The notes: a model not told the origin generated them from the sequence alone. A stretch of 7,873 bases of DNA from Chryseobacterium sp. (GCA_017989575.1 JAGNPP010000109.1:1-7873); one strand, 5' to 3'; shown: positions 1 to 6,458, counted from the first letter of the stretch. Program-made: numbers and translations.

Positions 1-119
1 GAACTTAGGGAACTATCATTCATTGGAATGTCAATATTCATCATATCTTCCACATCGCTGTTTTGCGCGAAAGCCAATGAACTTATTAATAAAATAAAGG
101 AAAGTAAGAATGATTTCAT
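1..119 (-). CDS. secreted protein of unknown function, N-terminal 39 codons only
   Basis: Reading leftward from an ATG at 119-117, the frame stays open to the window edge. The protein begins MKSFLLSFILLISSLAFAQN: a lysine, a hydrophobic stretch of about 15 residues, and an AFA|Q type signal-peptidase I site after residue 18, which is very typical of Bacteroidota exported proteins. The 20 residues that follow are polar, rich in Asp, Met, Ser and Asn (SDVEDMMNIDIPMNDSSLS). The product is therefore probably exported to the periplasm or outer membrane, but too little is present to assign a family. It lies 64 bases downstream of lysA on the same strand. I see no terminator between them, so it may be co-transcribed. 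The signal peptide and the absence of competing frames support it as a real gene; its function is unknown. Confidence 0.72.
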   Translation of the reverse strand, partial: MKSFLLSFILLISSLAFAQNSDVEDMMNIDIPMNDSSLS

Positions 120-183
120 AGATTTTGATTTTGAAAAATTATGAAAGAAATTTTATGCCAAAATGTTTCTGATTAGCAACAAA

Positions 184-1383
184 TTACAATACTTCAATCT
201 GATTTTTCAAAAGATCTTCAAACTCATCTCTTTTTCTGATGAGGTGCGCTTTTCCGTCCAGGAACATCACTTCTGCAGGCTTCAGTCTCGAATTGAAATT
301 GGAACTCATCTCAAAACCATAAGCGCCCGCATTTCTGAACACGATGATATCGCCTTCTCTCACTTCATTTATTTTTCTGTCCCAAGCAAAAGTGTCTGTT
401 TCACAAATGTTTCCGACAACCGTGTAAATTCTTTCAGCACCTTTTGGATTCGATAAATTTTCAATAATGTGGTAAGAATCGTAGAACATCGGACGAATTA
501 AATGGTTGAACCCTGAGTTCACACCTACGAAAACCGTCGCAGTTGTTTGCTTAATGACATTCGATTTTACTAAGAAATGTCCACTGTCACTCACAAGGAA
601 TTTCCCCGGCTCAAACCAAAGCTGGAATTTTTTTCCAGATTCTTCCTCGTATTTTTTGATTGCGTTTCCTACTTTTTTTCCAAGCGCTTTCACATCGGTT
701 TCGATTTCGCCGTCCTGGTAAGGCACTTTGAAACCGCTTCCCATATCCAGATATTTCAGATTTGGGAAATGCTCTGCCAATTCAAACATAATTTCCAGGC
801 CTTGAAGGAAAACATCTGGGTCTTTGATCTCACTTCCTGTGTGCATATGAAGACCTTCAACATTAAGGTTTGTAGATTTCATCACACGTTCGATGTGACG
901 CATCTGGTGGATCGAAATTCCGAATTTGGAATCGATATGTCCAGTAGAAATTTTGTGATTTCCACCAGCATAAATATGTGGATTGATTCTCACAAAAATA
1001 GGATAAGAACCACCGAATTTATTTCCAAATTGCTCAAGAATCGAGATATTATCGATGTTGATATGAACTTTATGAGACATCGCTTCCTCAATCTCAGCAA
1101 GGTCAACACAGTTTGGCGTGAATAGAATTCTCTCGTTCGAGAAACCAGCTTTCAAGCCCAATTTCACCTCGTTGATAGAAACGCAATCCAAAGATGCGCC
1201 CAGTTTTTCTACGTACTTCAGGATATTGATGTTGGTCAAAGCCTTTGCAGCGTAGAAAAAACGCGTGGTCTTCGAGAAAGAAGACGTCAGCTTTTTATAC
1301 TGCTCGCTGATGGAATTAACGTCATAAACATACACGGGCGTCCCGAATTCTTTTGCTATACTTAGCAAGTCCTGATTGGTCAT
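184..1383 (-). CDS. lysA: diaminopimelate decarboxylase
   Basis: This PLP-dependent enzyme decarboxylates meso-diaminopimelate to L-lysine, the last step of lysine synthesis, in the cytoplasm. At 399 residues it has the family's usual length. It is a fold-type III (alanine racemase-like) decarboxylase. The PLP lysine is K47 in YAAKAL. HMHTGS at 179-184 matches the H-x-H-x-G-S motif. The phosphate-binding glycine motif reads MGSGFKVPY (214-222) where many relatives have GGGLG. EPGK (258-261) replaces the common EPGR. The catalytic Cys-Glu pair is C327-E328 in GNICETD, and NAGAYG (351-356) is the C-terminal PLP-site motif. The Ser and Lys substitutions seem typical of Bacteroidota LysA from memory and do not suggest loss of activity. 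ATG at 1383 puts the N-terminal strand (GTPVYVYD) at the expected place. Just upstream lie a terminator-like hairpin and a lysine-rich small ORF, suggesting attenuation control. Confidence 0.96.
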   Translation of the reverse strand: MTNQDLLSIAKEFGTPVYVYDVNSISEQYKKLTSSFSKTTRFFYAAKALTNINILKYVEKLGASLDCVSINEVKLGLKAGFSNERILFTPNCVDLAEIEEAMSHKVHINIDNISILEQFGNKFGGSYPIFVRINPHIYAGGNHKISTGHIDSKFGISIHQMRHIERVMKSTNLNVEGLHMHTGSEIKDPDVFLQGLEIMFELAEHFPNLKYLDMGSGFKVPYQDGEIETDVKALGKKVGNAIKKYEEESGKKFQLWFEPGKFLVSDSGHFLVKSNVIKQTTATVFVGVNSGFNHLIRPMFYDSYHIIENLSNPKGAERIYTVVGNICETDTFAWDRKINEVREGDIIVFRNAGAYGFEMSSNFNSRLKPAEVMFLDGKAHLIRKRDEFEDLLKNQIEVL

Positions 1384-1397
1384 AATCGTAGATTTTT

Positions 1398-1435
1398 AAA
1401 AATAAAAAGGCAGATTCTTATATAAAGAGTCTGCC
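1398..1435 (-). terminator. intrinsic terminator-like hairpin in the lysA leader
   Basis: Read on the minus strand, GGCAGACTCT (1435-1426) and AGAATCTGCC (1417-1409 plus 1418) form a 10-position stem with one C/A mismatch and a 7-base loop TTATATA. It is followed directly by TTTTTATTTTT (1408-1398). A GC-rich stem plus a U tract is a classic factor-independent terminator. It ends only 15 bases before the lysA ATG and points toward lysA, so any transcript reaching lysA must read through it. No promoter-like sequence fits between the hairpin and the start codon. Confidence 0.75.
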
Positions 1436-1463
1436 GCAATAGATTTCTTATGCACGCAACTCA

Positions 1464-1535
1464 TTATACATTCCAAACCTTAGAGAACCTTACAGCTCCC
1501 TTTTTTCCGATTTTACTTTGTTTAAAATATTGCAT
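1464..1535 (-). CDS. 23-codon lysine-rich leader ORF upstream of lysA
   Basis: From ATG at 1535-1533 the frame runs 23 codons to TAA at 1466-1464. The peptide starts MQYFKQSKIGKKGAV and ends RFSKVWNV. It holds five Lys (K5, K8, K11, K12, K19) and one Arg and no Asp or Glu, so it is strongly basic. It sits about 18 bases downstream of the start site predicted from the promoter at 1560-1590 and ends 28 bases before the terminator-like hairpin. A short lysine-rich ORF between a promoter and a terminator in front of a lysine biosynthetic gene fits a leader peptide for ribosome-mediated attenuation. The Lys codons are not a long tandem run, and genomes of this type are lysine-rich anyway. It could instead be a small functional cationic peptide or a chance ORF. 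The coding region contains the direct repeat TAAGGTT-CTC-TAAGGTT (minus strand, 1492-1476). Confidence 0.5.
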   Translation of the reverse strand: MQYFKQSKIGKKGAVRFSKVWNV

Positions 1536-1559
1536 TGCTTGTTGTTAATAAAATTTTTG

Positions 1560-1590
1560 CAAAATTAGAGTTTATCTATAAATCTCGCAA
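1560..1590 (-). promoter_or_regulatory. Bacteroidota-type promoter for the lysA leader and lysA
   Basis: On the minus strand, TTG (1590-1588) is followed after exactly 20 bases by TAATTTTG (1567-1560). This matches the known Bacteroidota housekeeping consensus TTTG-N19-21-TAnnTTTG, with only the first T of the -33 box replaced by A. Transcription should begin near 1553, just before the small ORF at 1535. It is the only full consensus promoter I find upstream of lysA, which implies that lysA mRNA carries the small ORF and hairpin as its leader. Confidence 0.72.
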
Positions 1591-1665
1591 TTTTTGAATT
1601 GATTTTTATTTTTGAGGAAATGAAGAGAGACTTATTTTGAAATTAATCTATCTGATAATATTGAC

Positions 1666-2097
1666 TTATAATTCATTTTTCTTTGTTTCTATTCTAATGT
1701 CAACATAATCCTTTATTGACTCGTACATTCTCTTTTCTACCGAATTAATTTTTCGCTCAATTACATCTTCTATTTCTATAGTTTTATAAATTTGATATCC
1801 AAGAATTAAAGTCACCAAGAAAGACAGTACTCCAACCATTACACCTAATAAATTTGCTCCATCAACTGTTATATCATCAGATTTAAATACTGAAAGAACT
1901 AAAGAAAAGATGGAAATAATTACAGATATAAAACACAATATAAAAATATTCCGATTGGTCTTTTTGTAAACATTTTCAATTTCAGAAACTATATCGTAGA
2001 AAAGTCCACCAATTCTTTCAGTAGTATTTTTCCCTTTTCCTATTTCATCTTTAACAATTTGAGATCTTCTTTTTAGATTTTCAATATTGAATTCCAT
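1666..2097 (-). CDS. small two-helix membrane protein of unknown function
   Basis: This 143-residue protein is not one I recognise as a named family. Residues 1-48 are charged and probably helical (IENLKRRSQIVKDEIG, then NTTERIGGLFYDIVSEIE). Two hydrophobic segments follow at about 51-71 and 82-104, joined by a short acidic loop (KSDDITVDG). Residues 106-143 form a charged, probably coiled-coil tail ending in KKNEL. Both termini should lie on the same side of the membrane, most likely the cytoplasm. The N-terminal NTTERIGGLFYDIV segment resembles, from memory, a motif near the N-terminus of Bacteroidota phage tail-type proteins; this is unverified. It starts 17 bases after the exonuclease stop and is probably co-transcribed with it. 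Base composition is clearly more AT-rich than the neighbours (14 G/C in 60 at both 1741-1800 and 1861-1920), which hints at a more recent arrival. Confidence 0.72.
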   Translation of the reverse strand: MEFNIENLKRRSQIVKDEIGKGKNTTERIGGLFYDIVSEIENVYKKTNRNIFILCFISVIISIFSLVLSVFKSDDITVDGANLLGVMVGVLSFLVTLILGYQIYKTIEIEDVIERKINSVEKRMYESIKDYVDIRIETKKNEL

Positions 2098-2114
2098 ATT
2101 TTAGTTTTTAATAA

Positions 2115-3344
2115 TTAATTCTTCGGCAACTCCAAAACCTCAAACTCATTCCTCAAAAGCGCCAATTGCAAATCATTCTGCAAATCTTGCGTGAATCTGG
2201 AAACTGGTAATATCAGTTTTTTAATTTTCTCCAAAGACTGGATTTGATGATGCAAATCGTAAAACCCAAAACCTGTCAATTTTCCGTTTTCTAAAATGAG
2301 GAAAGACTTTTCGCCCAAAGTTCTTCCAGATGAAGTCCAGATTTCGTTTCTTTTTTTAAGGTTTATTTTTTGTGTGAATTCCTCGAGATTTTCCTTCAGT
2401 TCAGGTTTGGATTTGATGTAATTGATGGCTTTCAAACCTTGCGTAAAACTTTTGAATCGTAAATAAGGTTTCTCTTCCTGCTCTTTTTTGATTTTCTCAA
2501 GAATGAATTTGTTCTTTCTGTGAAACAATCCGAAAGGTAAAGGTTGCGTTTTGCTGATGCCTTTATTCTTCATCATCAGTTTAGCAATTAGGTCAGTTCC
2601 CGTCAATTCGTAAGAGGTCAAAACCGCATCTTCCTGAATATTCTTGTATTTTCTGGAATCTGATTCGAGTATTTTTTTAGCAGATTTGTACAAGTCTTCT
2701 ACAACATCAGAATGAATAATTTTTCCGTCAGAATTTTGGAAATATAAAATTCCGCGTTCGTTCGGAAGATCTTCTGTGAGCAGTTGGATTTTATTGAGAT
2801 AACCTTTTGCATGATTTTCTTCCTGTTGAGATTGGATGATTTCATTGGATTTATCCTTGATCATCAATAATTTAAACAGATCCAAAGTCGCTCTAGCATC
2901 GCCGCTTGCACGGTGCGCTTCTGTCAAAGGAATTCCGATCGATTTGCAAAGTTTGCTTAATGAATAACTTTTCTCTTCCGGAATCAATTTTTTAGCTAAA
3001 GGAATTGTATCTAAAGTGTTGATATTGAAATCATAACCAAGCCGTTTAAATGATTGGCGAAGCATCCGGTAATCGAAGTCGATATTATGACCAACCAAAG
3101 TAGAATCCTGCGTGATTTCCACGACACGCTTTGCGATCTCGTGGAATTTCGGAGCTGTCAAAACCATTTTTGACGAGATTCCCGTCAATTTTTGAACGAA
3201 AGCTGAAATCTCATCTTCCGGATTCACGAGTGAGATAAACTGGTCTGTAATCTCGTGACCATCAAAACGATAGACTGCAATTTCTATGATGCTTTCCTTC
3301 CGGAAAGGAGCGCCATTACTTTCTATATCTATTACTGAATACAT
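2115..3344 (-). CDS. DEDDh 3'-5' exonuclease (DnaQ-like) fused to a degenerate GIY-YIG domain
   Basis: Residues 1-165 are a DnaQ/DNA polymerase III epsilon-like exonuclease with all catalytic residues present: D6 and E8 in VIDIES, D91 in GHNIDFDYRML, and H144 with D149 in HRASGDA. It should remove nucleotides from DNA or RNA 3' ends using two metal ions. Residues about 193-270 align by eye with the UvrC/Cho-type GIY-YIG nuclease domain that follows such exonucleases in many bacteria (LPNERGILYFQNSDGKII, then YELTGTDLIA). The key residues are lost: GIY reads GIL, YIG reads HSD (211-213), the conserved Arg is about S221, and the metal-binding Glu is about M258. That domain is probably catalytically dead and structural. 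The remaining 140 residues are basic and may bind nucleic acid. At 409 residues it is somewhat shorter than I expect for intact relatives. It starts 30 bases after the HerA-like ATPase gene and likely shares its transcript. Confidence 0.88.
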   Translation of the reverse strand: MYSVIDIESNGAPFRKESIIEIAVYRFDGHEITDQFISLVNPEDEISAFVQKLTGISSKMVLTAPKFHEIAKRVVEITQDSTLVGHNIDFDYRMLRQSFKRLGYDFNINTLDTIPLAKKLIPEEKSYSLSKLCKSIGIPLTEAHRASGDARATLDLFKLLMIKDKSNEIIQSQQEENHAKGYLNKIQLLTEDLPNERGILYFQNSDGKIIHSDVVEDLYKSAKKILESDSRKYKNIQEDAVLTSYELTGTDLIAKLMMKNKGISKTQPLPFGLFHRKNKFILEKIKKEQEEKPYLRFKSFTQGLKAINYIKSKPELKENLEEFTQKINLKKRNEIWTSSGRTLGEKSFLILENGKLTGFGFYDLHHQIQSLEKIKKLILPVSRFTQDLQNDLQLALLRNEFEVLELPKN

Positions 3345-3374
3345 CTACATTTATGCAATCTGCACTTTATTTAA

Positions 3375-4907
3375 TTATCTTCTTTTCTTCATGCTGAACA
3401 TTCCCAAAATAAACTTCGCGCCTTCTCTTGCAAGCGTGGTCATAAAGGTTTTTCCAGCGCGACTTTGGATGACTTGCTCAAACATTCCTGGTTCTTCTTT
3501 CGGTTGAGCAGTTCTGCCTCGCGTTGGCGTTGGAATCACGGTTTGCGTATGTTCTTCGATTCTTTTGTTGAGGATTTCATACGCACTTTCTTTGTCGATA
3601 TTTTCCTCATATTTTTGAACGAGGTTCGAGTTTCTCGTCAAATCATCGATTTCCGATGAGGTCAAAATATCCATTCTACTTTCGGGCGAAATCAAATAGG
3701 TGTGAACCAACGGTGTTGGAATTCCTTTCTCGTTAAGCGCTGTAACAAAAGCTTCCCCAATTCCAAGATTTTGGATGAGTTCGCTGGCGTTGTAGTATTC
3801 GGTTGTTGGATAATTTTCAACAGCTTTATCGATTTCTTTTTTATCTTTTCCTGTAAAACCTCTCAAAGCGTGCTGGATTTTCAAACCTAATTGACTCAAA
3901 ATATTCTCAGGAACATCACCCGGAATTTGAGTGATAAAATAAATCCCAATGCCTTTCGAACGAATCAATTTCACCATCGTTTCAATCTGGGAAAGTAGTG
4001 TTTTGGAAGCTTCATTGAAAAGCAAATGCGCTTCATCTATAAACAAAACCAACTTTGGTTTTCCGCTGTCACCTTCCTCAGGGAAAGTCATATAAATCTC
4101 GGCAAACAACGATAGAATAAAGGTTGAGAAAAGATTAGGCTTGCTTTGAATATCATCAACTCTGAAAATATTAACAACGCCTTTTCCTTCCCTTGTTTGC
4201 AAAAGGTCTTCTACATCAAAACTTGGTTCTCCGAAGAAAGTGGCAGCGCCTTGCTGTTCCATCGCAACTATTGAACGTAAAATCGCTCCCAAAGATGCTG
4301 GCGCAATCGAACCGTAATTATCCGCCAATTCTTTTTTACCAATCGGATTATCGGTTACATATTGAAGGACTTTTTTCAAATCATTCAAATCCACCAATGG
4401 CAAAGCTTTGTCATCACAATATTTGAAAACGATGGACATAATGCTTTGTTGCGTATCATTAAGCCCAAGGATTTTACTCAATAAAATCGGTCCAAATTCC
4501 AAAACGGTCGCTCGAAGTTTCACACCTTTTGCGCCAGAAATGGTCATCAATTCTACAGGAAAATTCTGTGGAGAATATGGCAATCCTGTTTTTGAATATC
4601 TTTCTTTGATGTTGTCGTTTTCTGTTCCACTTTCGGCGATTCCGGAAAGGTCACCTTTGATGTCCATTACCAAAGTCGGGATTCCCGCGTGAGACAATTG
4701 TTCCACGAAAACCTGAAGCGTTTTGGTTTTTCCAGTTCCGGTTGCACCTGCAATAAGTCCGTGTCTGTTAACCGTTTTCAGAGGAATCGAAACATTCACT
4801 TCTGTGACGATTTCGCCGTCCAGCATTCCTTTTCCGAGGATGATGTGGTCGCCTTTTGGATTGTATTTTGAATTGAGGTCGGCTATGAATTTTTCTTTAT
4901 TTGACAT
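3375..4907 (-). CDS. HerA/YjgR-type ATPase (DUF853, helicase HerA-like)
   Basis: This 510-residue P-loop ATPase belongs to the FtsK-HerA superfamily and is of the DUF853 type represented by E. coli YjgR, with matching length. The Walker A motif is GATGTGKT at 54-61, preceded by NRHGLIA. A conserved MDIKGDLSGI lies at 81-90. The Walker B motif is LVLFIDEAH at 286-294, with D291 and E292 for catalysis. The FITQ sensor-like motif is at 324-327. QHALRGFT (345-352) carries R349, a candidate arginine finger. HerA relatives are hexameric DNA translocases that usually partner with a nuclease; the precise role of the DUF853 branch is not well known. The C-terminal 60 residues are polar and end in a basic MKKRR tail. 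It is the first gene of the leftward group, diverging from the bestrophin gene. I could not identify a consensus promoter for it in the 126-base gap. Confidence 0.92.
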   Translation of the reverse strand: MSNKEKFIADLNSKYNPKGDHIILGKGMLDGEIVTEVNVSIPLKTVNRHGLIAGATGTGKTKTLQVFVEQLSHAGIPTLVMDIKGDLSGIAESGTENDNIKERYSKTGLPYSPQNFPVELMTISGAKGVKLRATVLEFGPILLSKILGLNDTQQSIMSIVFKYCDDKALPLVDLNDLKKVLQYVTDNPIGKKELADNYGSIAPASLGAILRSIVAMEQQGAATFFGEPSFDVEDLLQTREGKGVVNIFRVDDIQSKPNLFSTFILSLFAEIYMTFPEEGDSGKPKLVLFIDEAHLLFNEASKTLLSQIETMVKLIRSKGIGIYFITQIPGDVPENILSQLGLKIQHALRGFTGKDKKEIDKAVENYPTTEYYNASELIQNLGIGEAFVTALNEKGIPTPLVHTYLISPESRMDILTSSEIDDLTRNSNLVQKYEENIDKESAYEILNKRIEEHTQTVIPTPTRGRTAQPKEEPGMFEQVIQSRAGKTFMTTLAREGAKFILGMFSMKKRR

Positions 4908-5008
4908 CGATTTGTTTTTGAAAGCTTAAATTTAAAAATAATTTTCAGAAACGGTTTTAAAAGTTCAACTTATTATCGCTCGGGCTCAAGTTTTAATCTG
5001 ATAAAAAT

Positions 5009-5016
5009 TATCTTTG
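5009..5016 (+). promoter_or_regulatory. -7 promoter element for the bestrophin gene
   Basis: TATCTTTG matches the Bacteroidota -7 consensus TAnnTTTG exactly and lies 17 bases before the ATG at 5034, which would leave a very short 5' leader. No TTG lies 19-21 bases upstream (the region there reads GGGCTCAAG), so the -33 half is weak or absent. The call rests on the -7 box and its position in a divergent intergenic region. Confidence 0.5.
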
Positions 5017-5033
5017 CAGCCTAAAGCCATTCT

Positions 5034-5897
5034 ATGCGCGCCTACAACACCAAAAATTTTATTAAAATCCTCGTCAGCCTCCATAAGACTGATACGCTCA
5101 AGATCCTATTTCCAACAATGCTTCTCGTGGGAGCGTACTCTTACGGGATGTATTATTTGGAAGTAGAATATCTGGATTTGACCTCCAAATCATCTGTCAA
5201 TAATATTGGGATCGTCCATTCTTTGCTTGGATTTGTTTTGTCCCTGCTTTTGGTTTTCCGTACCAATACGGCGTACGACCGTTGGTGGGAAGGCAGAAAA
5301 CTTTGGGGGAAATTAGTCAATGACAGCCGAAATTTTATGATTAAGATCAATAGTATTTTGGATGAAAAAGATGTTAAAAGCCGAACTCAGATTGCAAAAT
5401 ATCTCAAGTTTTTCCCTCACTTTTTAGCAAGTCATCTTTCCAAAGAATCTACCAGATTGGTTTTGGACAAGGACTTTTCTGACCTTGCTCAAGAACTAAA
5501 ACACCATCCGCCAGCAGAATTGATTTTTCTCTTGACAAAAAAACTTTTTCAACTTAAAAAAGAAGGTAAAATTTCTGATACGGAAATGCTTTTCTTGGAT
5601 GTTCAATTGTCTGGTTTTCTGGATGTTTGTGGTGGTTGTGAGAGAATCAAAAATACGCCAATTCCATACTCGTATTCATCATTCATCAAAAAATTTATCG
5701 TTTTCTACGTTCTTGCGCTTCCTGTTGCCAATGTTGTGAATATTGGTTTCTTTATGATTCCGATCACGATGTTTGTATATTACGTTTTGATGAGTTTAGA
5801 ACTCATTGCGGAAGAAATAGAAGACCCTTTCAATAACGATGAGAACGATTTCCAATGGAGTCTATCGCACAAAACATTGGTAGAAATATCGATTTAA
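5034..5897 (+). CDS. bestrophin-family ion channel protein (UPF0187/YneE type)
   Basis: This 287-residue integral membrane protein has the features of bacterial bestrophins, which assemble as pentameric ion channels in the inner membrane. Expected helices lie at about 24-42, 58-75, and two near 219-255. The diagnostic family motif follows the second helix: VFRTNTAYDRWWEGRKLWG (74-92), a strongly conserved block in prokaryotic members. GGCERIKNTPIPYSY (200-214) and the C-terminal ELIAEEIEDPFNNDENDF (256-273) are the other two signatures; the second corresponds to the acidic cluster near the Ca2+-binding region of animal bestrophins. The bacterial Klebsiella homologue is reported to be sodium-selective; the ion carried here is not predictable from sequence. 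ATG at 5034 gives a short basic N-terminus as in relatives. The TrmH-like gene follows after 19 bases and is probably co-transcribed. Confidence 0.93.
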   Translation: MRAYNTKNFIKILVSLHKTDTLKILFPTMLLVGAYSYGMYYLEVEYLDLTSKSSVNNIGIVHSLLGFVLSLLLVFRTNTAYDRWWEGRKLWGKLVNDSRNFMIKINSILDEKDVKSRTQIAKYLKFFPHFLASHLSKESTRLVLDKDFSDLAQELKHHPPAELIFLLTKKLFQLKKEGKISDTEMLFLDVQLSGFLDVCGGCERIKNTPIPYSYSSFIKKFIVFYVLALPVANVVNIGFFMIPITMFVYYVLMSLELIAEEIEDPFNNDENDFQWSLSHKTLVEISI

Positions 5898-5916
5898 TTT
5901 TAAATAAAGCCTGATT

Positions 5917-6456
5917 TTGACAAAGAAACTGAAACTCGAAGAACTTGGAAGAATAGATGTTGAAACTTTCAAGAAAACTGAGAAAATTCCATTGGTTATA
6001 ATACTTGACAGCGTGAGAAGTATGCACAACGTTGGTGCAATCTTCCGAACTGGCGATGCGTTTTTGATTGAAAAAGTGGTGCTTTGTGGCATCACGCCTC
6101 AACCGCCTCACCGGGAAATTCACAAAGCTGCGCTTGGTGCAACGGAGAGTGTGGATTGGATCTACGAACAAGATATTAATGTCGCAATTGAAAATCTAAA
6201 AAAAGAAAATTTCAATATTATCGGGATTGAACAAACTTCCGACAGCCAAATGATTTCTAATTTTGTAATTAAATCTGATGAGAAATACGCCTTGATCTTA
6301 GGAAATGAAGTCGATGGAATCAGCGATGAAGCTTTGCCAAATGTTGATGCTTTCTTGGAAATTCCCCAGCTTGGAACCAAGCATTCTTTGAACGTAAGTG
6401 TCTGTGGCGGAATCGTCATTTGGGAGTTTGCGAAAAACCTTAGTGCTTTAAAATAA
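5917..6456 (+). CDS. TrmH-family (SPOUT) RNA 2'-O-methyltransferase
   Basis: This 179-residue SPOUT-class enzyme uses S-adenosylmethionine to methylate a ribose 2'-OH in tRNA or rRNA. Motif 1 is LDSVRSMHNVGAIFRTGDAF (30-49), with N38 and the catalytic-type R44. Motif 2 is LILGNEVDGIS (126-136). Motif 3 is IPQLGTKHSLNVSVCGG (149-165). Together these form the trefoil-knot cofactor site. It is a minimal catalytic domain with no long N-terminal RNA-binding extension, so the exact RNA target (for example tRNA Gm18) cannot be assigned. The start is unusual: the frame is closed by TAA at 5905-5907 and the next ATG (residue 36) falls inside motif 1, so translation must begin at a non-ATG codon. TTG at 5917 is the best choice, with CTG 5911 and ATT 5914 as alternatives. 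It begins 19 bases after the bestrophin gene and is followed by a hairpin. Confidence 0.92.
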   Translation: MTKKLKLEELGRIDVETFKKTEKIPLVIILDSVRSMHNVGAIFRTGDAFLIEKVVLCGITPQPPHREIHKAALGATESVDWIYEQDINVAIENLKKENFNIIGIEQTSDSQMISNFVIKSDEKYALILGNEVDGISDEALPNVDAFLEIPQLGTKHSLNVSVCGGIVIWEFAKNLSALK

Positions 6457-6458
6457 AA

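Noticed and set aside
120..183. Promoter or terminator between lysA and the secreted-protein gene
   Set aside because: TAATTTTT with an upstream TTG at 17-base spacing is off the Bacteroidota consensus, and no stable hairpin was seen.
577..1125. Open frame of 182 codons on the plus strand inside lysA
   Set aside because: It lies entirely antisense to the clearly conserved lysA coding sequence, has low-complexity Phe/Ser-rich content and no recognisable motif, so it is a shadow frame.
1384..1560. Lysine riboswitch (L box) upstream of lysA
   Set aside because: The leader from the predicted start site to lysA is about 170 bases and largely occupied by the small ORF. I could not make out the multi-helix junction of a lysine riboswitch; only the terminal hairpin is clear.
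4908..5033. Consensus promoter for the HerA-like ATPase on the minus strand
   Set aside because: TAATTTTT and TAAATTTA sequences occur, but none ends in TTTG and none has a TTG 19-21 bases upstream, so no specific site could be supported.
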